Assembly (NCBI GenBank): GCA_038251325.1
Contig: JBBSBL010000006.1
Coordinates: forward strand, 1 to 64,000
Reading direction: 5' to 3'
Source of the DNA: JBBSBL01 sp038251325
Lineage (GTDB): Bacteria > Actinomycetota > Thermoleophilia > Solirubrobacterales > Solirubrobacteraceae
Length of the DNA: 64,000 nucleotides
Notes under the pieces: model-generated
What the model was told of the DNA's origin: nothing
Seen by the model: the letters and a program-made list of their open reading frames with translations, nothing else
Databases searched by the model: none
Shown: positions 16,504-23,867 of the stretch, one piece after another
Numbering within the stretch: position 1 is the first letter of the stretch
How the letters are laid out: the number at the start of each line of letters is the position of its first letter
Translations under genes and position numbers: made by a program

Positions 16504-16509
16504 TAGCAT
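16504..16509 (+). promoter_or_regulatory. putative -10 box of guaB3-guaA
   Basis: TAGCAT in the 148-bp gap before guaB3. Transcription would start near 16517, giving a leader of about 85 nt before the guaB3 ATG. Confidence 0.45.
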
Positions 16510-16521
16510 CGCCGCCACTCG

Positions 16522-16611
16522 ATGGTTGCCGCCTCGATAATGCCTCCGACCCCACGTCCGGCCCCTCGCCGGGCCCGGCCGGCGCGAGCGGGAGGCCTCC
16601 GATGGAGGTAG
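16522..16611 (+). other. possible leader ORF overlapping the guaB3 start
   Basis: An ATG 12 nt after the -10 box opens a 29-codon frame (MVAASIMPPTP...) that ends with a TAG inside the first codons of guaB3, 8 nt past its ATG. It could be a leader peptide that couples translation to guaB3, or only chance in a GC-rich leader. Confidence 0.25.
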
Positions 16612-17804
16612 AGATCGGTCGCGGGAAGAAGGCCCGGCGCGCCTACGGCTTCGACGACGTCGCCATCGTGCCCTCGCGCCGCACCCGCGACCCCGACGAC
16701 GTCGACATCTCGTGGACGCTCGGCCCCTACCGCTTCGAGCTGCCGCTGCTCGCCTCGGCGCTGGACGGCGTCGTGTCCCCCGGAACCGCGGGGATCCTCG
16801 GGGGGCTGGGAGGGCTCGCCGTGCTCAACCTCGAGGGCATCTTCTGCCGCTACGAGGATCCCGAGGCGCAGCTCGAGCGCATCGCCGGGCTCCCGCGCGA
16901 CGCCGCGACCCGGGAGATGCAGGCGATCTACCAGGAGCCGGTCCATCCCGAGCTGATCGCGCGGCGCATCCGCGAGATCAAGGACCAGGGCGTCGTCGTC
17001 GCCGCCTCGCTCACCCCCCAGCGGGTCCGCACGCACTACGAGACGGCGCTCGAGGCCGGGCTCGACATCCTCGTCATCCAGGGCACCGTCGTCTCCGCGG
17101 AGCACGTCTCCTCCGACGAGAGCCGCCCGCCGCTGAACCTCAAGGAGTTCATCGCCGACCTGCCGATCCCGGTGGTGGTCGGCGGCTGCGCCTCCTACCA
17201 CACGGGCCTCCACCTCATGCGCACCGGCGCGGCGGGCGTGCTGGTCGGAGTCGGCCCGGGCGCGATCTGCACGACGCGCGGCGTGCTCGGCATCGGGGTG
17301 CCCCAGGCCACGGCGATCGCCGACGTCGCCGCCGCCCGCTCCCAGCACATGCTCGAGACGGGCGACTACGTGAAGGTCATCGCCGACGGGGGCATGAAGA
17401 ACGGCGGCGACCTGGCCAAGGCGATCGCCTGCGGGGCGGACGCCGTGATGATCGGCTCGCCCCTCGCCCGCGCCCACGAGGCGCCGGGTCGCGGCTACAA
17501 CTGGGGCATGGCGACGTTCCATCCCACACTGCCGCGCGGGACCCGCGTCGCCACCGTGCAGAACGGGTCGCTGGCGGAGATCGTCACCGGCCCCGCGCGG
17601 GAGAACGACGGCACCTTCAACCTCATGGGCGCGCTGCGGACCTCGATGGCGACGTGCGGCTACCGGGACATCGCGGAGTTCAACCGCGCGGAGCTCATGG
17701 TGGCCCCGTCCCTGCAGACCGAGGGCAAGTACCTCCAGCGCGAGCAGCAGGTGGGGATGGGTTCCAACGGGAAGGCCGCCGCGCTTGTCGGCGCCGCCGA
17801 CTGA
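16602..17804 (+). CDS. guaB3: GuaB3-family IMP dehydrogenase-related protein
   Basis: This 400-residue (beta/alpha)8 protein without CBS domains reads VEIGRGKKARRAYGFDDVAI, then VPSRRTRDPDDVDISW, GGCASYHTGLHLMRTGAAGV and the IMPDH-like loop GPGAICTTRGVLGIGVPQAT with the catalytic-type cysteine. This is the actinobacterial GuaB3 paralogue, found beside guaB2 or guaA; its exact reaction has been debated, with IMP dehydrogenase or GMP reductase-like activity considered. The ATG at 16602 has GGGAGG 7-8 nt upstream. It overlaps guaA by 20 nt, so the two are coupled for GMP synthesis. Confidence 0.9.
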   Translation: MEVEIGRGKKARRAYGFDDVAIVPSRRTRDPDDVDISWTLGPYRFELPLLASALDGVVSPGTAGILGGLGGLAVLNLEGIFCRYEDPEAQLERIAGLPRDAATREMQAIYQEPVHPELIARRIREIKDQGVVVAASLTPQRVRTHYETALEAGLDILVIQGTVVSAEHVSSDESRPPLNLKEFIADLPIPVVVGGCASYHTGLHLMRTGAAGVLVGVGPGAICTTRGVLGIGVPQATAIADVAAARSQHMLETGDYVKVIADGGMKNGGDLAKAIACGADAVMIGSPLARAHEAPGRGYNWGMATFHPTLPRGTRVATVQNGSLAEIVTGPARENDGTFNLMGALRTSMATCGYRDIAEFNRAELMVAPSLQTEGKYLQREQQVGMGSNGKAAALVGAAD

Positions 17805-19419
17805 GCCGCTGACCGCGTCCACCGCGGCGCCCGCCGCCACGGACGAGTCCGGCCCGGTCGCGTCGCCCCCGGCCGTCGACGAGGTCGTCGTCCTCGACTA
17901 CGGAGGGCAGTACTCCCAGCTGATCGCCCGCCGCGTGCGCGAGTGCGGGGTCTTCTCCGAGCTGCTGCCCCACCACACGGGGGCCGCGGAGGTCGCGCGA
18001 CGCCGGCCCAAGGGGCTGATCCTCTCCGGTGGCCCCGCGTCGGTCTACGCCGACGGGGCCCCGGCGCTCGAGCCCGAGCTGCTGGAGCTCGGGATTCCGG
18101 TGCTCGGCATCTGCTACGGCATGCAGCTCGTCGTCAAGGCGCTCGGCGGGGACGTCCGCGGCGCCGAGGTCGGCGAGTTCGGCCGCTCGACGCTCACCGT
18201 CGGCGAGCCCGGCCGGCTGCTCGCCGGGCTGCCGCGCGAGCAGACCTGCTGGATGTCCCACCGCGACACGGTGTTCGCCCCGCCGCCCGGCTTCAGCGCG
18301 CTCGCCGCCTCCGCCTCCTCGCCGGTCGCGGCGCTGGAGTCCGTCGAGCGCGGGATCTACGGCATCCAGTTCCACCCCGAGGTCGTCCACACGCCCTACG
18401 GCCAGGACATCCTCACCCGCTTCCTCACCGAGGTCTGCGGCTGCGAGCCGACGTGGAGCGCGGGCTCGATCGTCGAGGACCAGATCGCGCGGATCCGCGC
18501 CCAGGTCGGCGACGGTCGCGTCATCTGCGGGCTCTCGGGCGGCGTCGACTCCTCCGTCGCCGCGCTGCTCGTCCATCGGGCCGTCGGGGATCAGCTGACC
18601 TGCGTGTTCGTCGACCACGGCCTCATGCGCAAGAACGAGGGCGACCAGGTGATCGCCGCGTTCCGCGACCACTTCAAGGTCCCGCTCGTCGCCGTCGACG
18701 CCGAGGAGCGCTTCCTCGCCCGGCTCGCCGGCGTCACCGATCCCGAGGCCAAGCGCAAGGCGATCGGGGCGGAGTTCATCCGCGTCTTCGAGGAGGAGGC
18801 CGCGCGCCTGGCGCAGGGCGGGGAGGGCGCGCGCTACCTCGTCCAGGGGACGCTCTACTCCGACGTCATCGAGTCCGGCGGCGGCACCGGCGCGGCGACG
18901 ATCAAGTCCCACCACAACGTCGGCGGTCTCCCCGAGGATCTCGGCTTCGAGCTCGTCGAGCCCCTCCGGGCCCTGTTCAAGGACGAGGTCCGCGCGGTCG
19001 GCGCCGAGCTCGGCCTCCCCGAGCGCCTCGTCTGGCGCCAGCCCTTCCCCGGGCCGGGGCTGGCGATCCGCATCGTCGGCGGCGAGGCGACCCGCGAGCG
19101 GCTCGAGACGCTGCGCGAGGCCGACGCGATCCTCCAGGACGAGATCCGCGGCGCCGGGCTCTACCGCGAGCTCTGGCAGTCCTTCTGCGTGCTCCCGGAC
19201 GTGCGGACCGTCGGGGTGCAGGGCGACGAGCGCACCTACGGCCACGTCGTCGTCATCCGGGCGGTGACCAGCGACGACGCGATGACCGCCGATTGGGCGC
19301 GGTTGCCCTACGACCTGCTCGAGCAGATCGCCTCGCGGATGATCAACGAGATCCGCGAGGTCAACCGGGTGGTGCTGGACATCACCTCAAAGCCCCCCGG
19401 CACCATCGAATGGGAATAG
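17785..19419 (+). CDS. guaA: GMP synthase (glutamine-hydrolysing)
   Basis: This 544-residue enzyme makes GMP from XMP, glutamine and ATP. It has an N-terminal class I amidotransferase domain (VVLDYGGQYSQLIARRVRE, Cys in LGICYGMQLVVKAL, His/Glu in YGIQFHPEVVHTP), a PP-loop ATP pyrophosphatase (ICGLSGGVDSSVAALL) and the C-terminal dimerisation domain ending KPPGTIEWE. The only start in frame before VVVLDYGG appears to be the TTG at 17785, inside the end of guaB3; it gives a 35-residue Ala/Pro-rich extension. Confidence 0.95.
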   Translation: MSAPPTEPLTASTAAPAATDESGPVASPPAVDEVVVLDYGGQYSQLIARRVRECGVFSELLPHHTGAAEVARRRPKGLILSGGPASVYADGAPALEPELLELGIPVLGICYGMQLVVKALGGDVRGAEVGEFGRSTLTVGEPGRLLAGLPREQTCWMSHRDTVFAPPPGFSALAASASSPVAALESVERGIYGIQFHPEVVHTPYGQDILTRFLTEVCGCEPTWSAGSIVEDQIARIRAQVGDGRVICGLSGGVDSSVAALLVHRAVGDQLTCVFVDHGLMRKNEGDQVIAAFRDHFKVPLVAVDAEERFLARLAGVTDPEAKRKAIGAEFIRVFEEEAARLAQGGEGARYLVQGTLYSDVIESGGGTGAATIKSHHNVGGLPEDLGFELVEPLRALFKDEVRAVGAELGLPERLVWRQPFPGPGLAIRIVGGEATRERLETLREADAILQDEIRGAGLYRELWQSFCVLPDVRTVGVQGDERTYGHVVVIRAVTSDDAMTADWARLPYDLLEQIASRMINEIREVNRVVLDITSKPPGTIEWE

Positions 19420-19425
19420 GAACGC

Positions 19426-19441
19426 CCGGGCCGAAGCCCGG
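19426..19441 (+). terminator. short stem-loop after guaA
   Basis: CCGGGC-cgaa-GCCCGG, a 6-bp stem with a tetraloop, 7 nt after the guaA stop. There is no T-run, so it is at best a weak or Rho-assisted terminator. The rest of 19442-19550 shows no gene. Confidence 0.35.
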
Positions 19442-19550
19442 CGGCGTCCTCGGGGGAGGGCCGTGCGCTGCACTGTCCCTCCCCCTGCGTCCTGGCCAGG
19501 CTTGACCCGGCCGTCCCTATTGGCGTGGCCGGCGGCCGGGGGGATTGTCC

Positions 19551-20735
19551 TCAGCTCACGCGGTCCCAGGCCCGGAGCGCGGGCAGCGGGTCGATCGGGG
19601 AGCCGCCCTGGTACCAGCCCGGCGCGGTCCAGATCTCGAAGTGGAGGTGGCAGCCGACCGCGTCGCCGGTGTCCCCGACGTAGCCGATCGTCTGGCCGGT
19701 GTACACGCGGTCGCCCTTGCCGACCAGCGCCCGCGAGCGCAGGTGGGCGTACATGAAGTCGCGCGTCGTGCCCGCCCCGTCGATCACGAGGTAGTTGCCG
19801 GCGGCGCCCTGGTGCCCGGCGTACTGGACGCGGCCGCCGCGCGCGGCGACGAGGCGGGTGCCGCAGGCGGCGAAGGTGTCCTGGCCCTGATGGCTGTGGC
19901 CGGAGCGGCCCGCGCCGAAGCGCCCGGCCGAGAGTCCGAAGGCGTGCGCACCCCGAATCGGGAAGACGTAGGGGAGGAAGGTGAACGAGCCGGCCGTCGC
20001 CTGACCCTGCGTCCCGAGGGCCTCGGCGCTCGTGCGGACGCCCCGGGCCTGGGCGCCGATCGTGACGCGGAACTGGTAGCGCCCCGCGGGCTGCACGCGG
20101 CCGTGGAGCGTCCCGCCCCAGCGGACGGTCTGCGGGGTGCCCGGATCGACGTCGTACGCCGTCCAGGCGGCGACGCCCTGCCCGTCGGAGAGCCGGACGA
20201 GGTCGACCCGGACGTCCTGGGGCCCGGCGGTCTGCAGCACGTAGGTGAGCCCTGCCCGGCGGCGGCCGTAGAAGGTGACGTGGCCGGCCTCGAGCTCGGC
20301 CCGCACCCCGGAGCGGCTGGTGAGCGGAGTGCTGCGGTCGATGACGATCGTCGCGCGGCTCGCGGGGGAGGGGACGCCGGCGGCGTCCGTGACCCGCACC
20401 GGGCCCGTTCGGGCGCCGGCGGGCACGCGGACCTTCGCCGTCCCGGCCGTGGCCCTGGCCCGGGCGCCGGCGTCGTCCGCGCTGCCACGGGCGCCGAGGA
20501 AGACCACTGCGACGCGTCCCTCGAGGTGTCGCCCGGCGACCCGGACCGTGCCACCGGGGCGGACGGCCGTGGCGGCGGTGCAGCGGGTCGCGCAGCGCAC
20601 CGAGTCGGCCGTGGGGCGTGGAGCGGCGAATGCCCCGCCGTCATCGGCGGCGGCGGGCAGCGCGAAGCCGGCGCCCAGCGCGCTGATCGTGATCGTGGCT
20701 GCCGCGCAGCGGCGCGCGACGGTTTCCGCTCGCAT
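19551..20735 (-). CDS. secreted M23 (LytM-type) metallo-endopeptidase
   Basis: This 394-residue exported protein has a signal peptide (basic MRAETVARR, hydrophobic run, ALPAAADD cleavage region), an IPT/TIG-like beta domain (RPGGTVRVAGRHLEGRVAVV), a middle beta region, and a C-terminal M23 domain with zinc ligands in SGHSHQGQDTFAACG and VGCHLHFEIWTAPGW. M23 enzymes cut peptide cross-links in peptidoglycan. The ATG at 20735 has GGGAGG 10 nt upstream. A c-di-AMP riboswitch lies in its leader, so expression should fall or rise with this second messenger of wall and osmotic stress. Confidence 0.92.
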   Translation of the reverse strand: MRAETVARRCAAATITISALGAGFALPAAADDGGAFAAPRPTADSVRCATRCTAATAVRPGGTVRVAGRHLEGRVAVVFLGARGSADDAGARARATAGTAKVRVPAGARTGPVRVTDAAGVPSPASRATIVIDRSTPLTSRSGVRAELEAGHVTFYGRRRAGLTYVLQTAGPQDVRVDLVRLSDGQGVAAWTAYDVDPGTPQTVRWGGTLHGRVQPAGRYQFRVTIGAQARGVRTSAEALGTQGQATAGSFTFLPYVFPIRGAHAFGLSAGRFGAGRSGHSHQGQDTFAACGTRLVAARGGRVQYAGHQGAAGNYLVIDGAGTTRDFMYAHLRSRALVGKGDRVYTGQTIGYVGDTGDAVGCHLHFEIWTAPGWYQGGSPIDPLPALRAWDRVS

Positions 20736-20756
20736 CGAGGTCGATGCCTCCCTTTT

Positions 20757-20905
20757 CTCGTGCCTGCGGGGTTAGCTGTCGGGCTCGCGCGAAGGGACCG
20801 CGCTACCGGGCGCCAGTGCCCGGATTCGCCCCTCGGTCGCCACAGCGGCGACCAGTGGGTTCCCCGCTCCTTCGTGCCCGGCGGCGGGGACGAAGGACTC
20901 GGCTG
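20757..20905 (-). ncRNA. c-di-AMP riboswitch (ydaO-yuaA type)
   Basis: Read on the minus strand, the leader has the conserved blocks of the ydaO-yuaA motif in order: GGGGAACCCA (20865..20856), GAGGGGCGAATCC (20834..20822), and the 3' block AGCCCGACAGCTAACC followed by CCGCAGGC (20785..20762). Three perfect hairpins separate them: TCCTTCGT/ACGAAGGA (20868-20875 with 20890-20897), GGTCGCC/GGCGACC (20835-20853) and CCGGGC/GCCCGG (20806-20823). This class binds cyclic di-AMP and in actinobacteria commonly precedes wall hydrolase genes, as here (established knowledge). The aptamer ends about 20 nt before the M23 gene's ATG. A possible -10 TATGTT lies at 20932..20927. Confidence 0.88.
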
Positions 20906-21005
20906 GCGTTCAATGCTTCTGTCCTCAACATACACAGCGGGCGGGACCGGGTTGCGCCGCCCGGGCGGATGTGGGCACCTCCGGTGTCCGGTCGTCGACG
21001 GCTGA

Positions 21006-21034
21006 TTCCACGCTCGCCGGCGTTTCCCTATCAT
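21006..21034 (+). promoter_or_regulatory. putative rplM-rpsI promoter
   Basis: TTCCAC at 21006-21011 and TATCAT at 21029-21034 with a 17-bp spacer. The leader to the rplM ATG would be about 36 nt. Divergent from the riboswitch leader; the gap 20736-21076 holds only these two control regions. Confidence 0.45.
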
Positions 21035-21076
21035 GGGTCGCTCCGCCGCGCCCCGACCGGCGCGGCGTCCTGCGTC

Positions 21077-21511
21077 ATGAAGACCTACGTCGCCAATCCG
21101 GAGACCCGCGATCGCCGCTGGTACGTCGTCGACGCCGAGGGCCAGACCCTCGGCCGGCTGGCCACCCGGCTCGCGGACACCCTGCGTGGGAAGCTCAAGC
21201 CCGACTACACGCCGCATGTCGACACCGGCGACTTCGTGATCGTCGTCAACGCCGAGAAGATCGCGGTGACCGGCAACAAGCGGGCCGACAAGCGCTACTA
21301 CCGGCACTCGGGCTACCCGGGCGGCCTGCGCTCACGCACGCTGGAGGAGATGCTCCAGCGCCGTCCCGAGGAGGTCATCCGGCGCGCGGTGAAGGGGATG
21401 CTCCCGCGCAACCGTCTGGCCCGCCGCCAGATCACCAAGCTTAAGGTCTACGCGGGCCCCGAGCATCCCCACGCCGCCCAGCAGCCCGAGCCCCTGGAGC
21501 TTTCCTCGTGA
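21077..21511 (+). CDS. rplM: 50S ribosomal protein L13
   Basis: This 144-residue ribosomal protein reads MKTYVANPETRDRRWYVVDA, then GQTLGRLATRLADTLRGK, DFVIVVNAEKIAVTGNK, YYRHSGYPGGLRSRTLEEML and GMLPRNRLARRQITKLKVYAG, all typical of L13, which binds 23S rRNA early in 50S assembly. The ATG at 21077 is chosen from the family N-terminus; the longer frame from 20744 crosses the riboswitch and promoter region and is not real. The GTGA overlap couples it to rpsI, the universal bacterial pair. Confidence 0.97.
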   Translation: MKTYVANPETRDRRWYVVDAEGQTLGRLATRLADTLRGKLKPDYTPHVDTGDFVIVVNAEKIAVTGNKRADKRYYRHSGYPGGLRSRTLEEMLQRRPEEVIRRAVKGMLPRNRLARRQITKLKVYAGPEHPHAAQQPEPLELSS

Positions 21512-22380
21512 CCGAGCAGCCGCCGACCGACGAGCCGCAGGAGCCGGAGGCGCCCGCGGCGGAGCCGCCCAAAGACGAGCCGGCGGCCCCGGAGGCCGAG
21601 GCGACGCCGGAGCCCGAGACCGCCCCCGAGCCGACGCCGGACACCGAGCCGGAGGCCGAGTCCACTCCCGGGCCGGCGCCCGACGCCGAGCCCACCCCTG
21701 AGCCGGCGGCGGAGACGACGTCCCCGCCGGATGCCGAGGCCGCTCCCGCCGCCGAGGCTCCGCCGGCGGACGCCGAGCCCGAGGCCGCCGCGCCGCGCGA
21801 GAAGCCGGCCATCCCGGGCGCCGACCTCGAACCCGACATCGTCCCCGAAGGCCAGGACGCGCTCGGGGCCGAAGGCGCGGAGGGCGTCGCCGATGCGGTC
21901 GACGCCGATCCCGAGGCGGCCACCCCGATCGACGGCGAGGAGCCGGCGCCCGACGAGCAGCCGATCGCCGGCGCCACGATCGACCTCGCCAAGGGCGCGG
22001 CCTACAAGGCGACCGGCAAGCGCAAGAGCGCCGTCGCGCGCGTGGTGCTCACGCCCGGGTCGGGCACCTACACGATCAACGGGCGCACGCTCGACGCGTT
22101 CTTCCCGCGGATCACGTTGCGCCGCGTCATCAGCCAGCCGCTGGAGACCGTCGGCTACGAGACCCGCATGGACGTGACCGCCCGCATCCACGGCGGCGGC
22201 GTCTCCTCGCAGTCGGGCGCGCTGCGGCACGGGATCGCGCGGGCGCTGCTCGAGGCCGACCCCAACCTCCGCGGCGAGCTCAAGCGCCGCGGGTTCCTCA
22301 CGCGCGACCCGCGCCGCAAGGAACGCAAGAAGGCCGGCCTGAAGAAGGCCCGCAAGCGGCCGCAGTTCTCCAAGCGATAG
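21508..22380 (+). CDS. rpsI: 30S ribosomal protein S9 with long acidic N-terminal extension
   Basis: The C-terminal 127 residues are canonical S9: YKATGKRKSAVARVVLTPGS, ITLRRVISQPLETVG, HGGGVSSQSGALRHGIARAL and the basic tail KKARKRPQFSKR that reaches the ribosomal P-site tRNA. Before it lie about 160 residues of Pro/Glu/Ala/Asp-rich low complexity (repeated PEPE-, AEPE-like units) with almost no basic residues. Bacterial S9 is usually about 130 residues; some actinobacteria carry a shorter acidic extension, so this is an exaggerated form. The GTG at 21508 overlaps the rplM stop. No internal start with a clear ribosome binding site was seen. Confidence 0.95.
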   Translation: MTEQPPTDEPQEPEAPAAEPPKDEPAAPEAEATPEPETAPEPTPDTEPEAESTPGPAPDAEPTPEPAAETTSPPDAEAAPAAEAPPADAEPEAAAPREKPAIPGADLEPDIVPEGQDALGAEGAEGVADAVDADPEAATPIDGEEPAPDEQPIAGATIDLAKGAAYKATGKRKSAVARVVLTPGSGTYTINGRTLDAFFPRITLRRVISQPLETVGYETRMDVTARIHGGGVSSQSGALRHGIARALLEADPNLRGELKRRGFLTRDPRRKERKKAGLKKARKRPQFSKR

Positions 22381-22405
22381 CGCTCCGGCGCCCGCGGCGG
22401 CCCAC

Positions 22406-23740
22406 ATGACCCGCAGGCTGTTCGGCACGGACGGCGTCCGCGGCCCCGTCGGCGAGACGCTCACGCCGGACCTCGTCCTCGCGCTCGTCCGCGCGGCGGT
22501 TGGAGCCCTGGAGGCCGCCACGCCGCAGGTCCTGGTGATCCGGGACACCCGGGAGTCGGGCCCGATGCTCGAGGCGGCGCTCGCCGCGGGGATCGCCGAG
22601 GCCGGCGGCCACGCCCTGCTGGCCGGCGTGCTCCCGACTCCGGCCGCGCCGCTGCTCATCGCGCGTCACGGGCTCGACCTCGGCGCGGTCATCTCCGCCT
22701 CCCACAACCCGTTCGCCGACAACGGCGTGAAGTTCTTCGGCGCCGACGGCGACAAGCTCACCGACGCCGCGGAGGGGGCGATCGAAGCGCGGCTCGACGG
22801 GGCGCCCGGACAGCCGACGCGCCCGGTCGGGCGCGTGCGCGCGATGCACGGAACGCTCGAGGACTACCTGCGCGCGCTCCACGAGCGCTTCGCGGCGCTC
22901 GATCTCAGCGGCCGTCGCGTCCTGCTCGACTGCGCGAACGGGGCCACATTCGAGGCGGCGCCCGAGATCTTCCGGCGCCTGGGCGCCACCGTGGACGTGA
23001 TGGCCGACACGCCGGACGGCCGCAACATCAACGCCGCCTGCGGCTCCACGCACGTCGAGGCGCTGGCCGCCGCCACCGCGGCGGGCGGCCACGACGCCGG
23101 CTTCGCGTTCGACGGCGACGGGGACCGCGTGCTGGCCGCCGACCGGACCGGCGCGGTGGCCGACGGCGACGAGATCCTGGCGCTCGCCGCGCTCCACCTG
23201 CGCGCGGCCGGCCGGCTCCCGGGCGACGGCGTCGTGGTCACGGTGATGGCGAACTTCGGGTTCCACGCCGCCATGCGCGCAGCGGGGATCGCGGTGGCCA
23301 CGACCCCCGTCGGCGACCGCTACGTGCTCGAGGCGCTGCGCGAGCGCGGCTGGGCGTTCGGCGGCGAGCAGTCCGGGCACGTGATCGACCTGGGGTTCGC
23401 GCCCTCGGGCGACGGCATCGCCACCGCGCTGCTCACGCTCGAGGCCCTCGGCGGGCGCGACCTCGCGGAGCGCGACGCGATGGAGAAGCTGCCCCAGCGC
23501 CTGGTCGGCGTCCGCGTGCGCGACCGCAAGGCGTTCGCCGGCGCCGAGGAGGTCCACGCCGCGATCGACCGCGAGGCCGAGGCGCTCGAGGGCCGCGGGC
23601 GCGTCCTCGTCCGCCCCAGCGGCACCGAGCCGCTCATCCGGGTCATGGTCGAGGCGCCCTCCGACGCGGAGGCGGAGGACGTCTGCCGGCGCCTGGCCGC
23701 GCTTGTCGAAGCGTCGCTCGGCGCCGCGACCGCGCGCTGA
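22406..23740 (+). CDS. glmM: phosphoglucosamine mutase
   Basis: This 444-residue enzyme converts glucosamine-6-P to glucosamine-1-P for UDP-GlcNAc. It begins RRLFGTDGVRGPVGETL and carries the phosphoserine loop VISASHNPFADNGVKFF, the Mg2+ loop FDGDGDRVLAAD, the sugar-binding FGGEQSGHVIDLG and the phosphate-binding RPSGTEPLIRVMVEA. Full length. It lies 25 bp after rpsI and 127 bp before glmS, so the two consecutive UDP-GlcNAc steps sit side by side. Confidence 0.96.
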   Translation: MTRRLFGTDGVRGPVGETLTPDLVLALVRAAVGALEAATPQVLVIRDTRESGPMLEAALAAGIAEAGGHALLAGVLPTPAAPLLIARHGLDLGAVISASHNPFADNGVKFFGADGDKLTDAAEGAIEARLDGAPGQPTRPVGRVRAMHGTLEDYLRALHERFAALDLSGRRVLLDCANGATFEAAPEIFRRLGATVDVMADTPDGRNINAACGSTHVEALAAATAAGGHDAGFAFDGDGDRVLAADRTGAVADGDEILALAALHLRAAGRLPGDGVVVTVMANFGFHAAMRAAGIAVATTPVGDRYVLEALRERGWAFGGEQSGHVIDLGFAPSGDGIATALLTLEALGGRDLAERDAMEKLPQRLVGVRVRDRKAFAGAEEVHAAIDREAEALEGRGRVLVRPSGTEPLIRVMVEAPSDAEAEDVCRRLAALVEASLGAATAR

Positions 23741-23783
23741 CCGCCCTGACCGGGTCAATACCGGCGGAGCGACCGGCCGCCGC

Positions 23784-23789
23784 TACACT
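23784..23789 (+). promoter_or_regulatory. putative glmS -10 box
   Basis: TACACT in the 127-bp glmM-glmS gap, giving a leader of about 70 nt. A GGAGGT sequence lies 8 nt before the glmS ATG. I see no glmS ribozyme. Confidence 0.45.
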
Positions 23790-23867
23790 CGGTCGCACCC
23801 GCCTCGGCGGGACGGGCGCCGCCTCGGACGCGGCGTCCGATGCGTTTTGAGAACGGAGGTTTCGCCC

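Noticed and set aside
23741..23867. glmS ribozyme or riboswitch before glmS
   Set aside because: The 127-bp gap contains no recognisable glmS ribozyme core; only a promoter-like box and a Shine-Dalgarno site.
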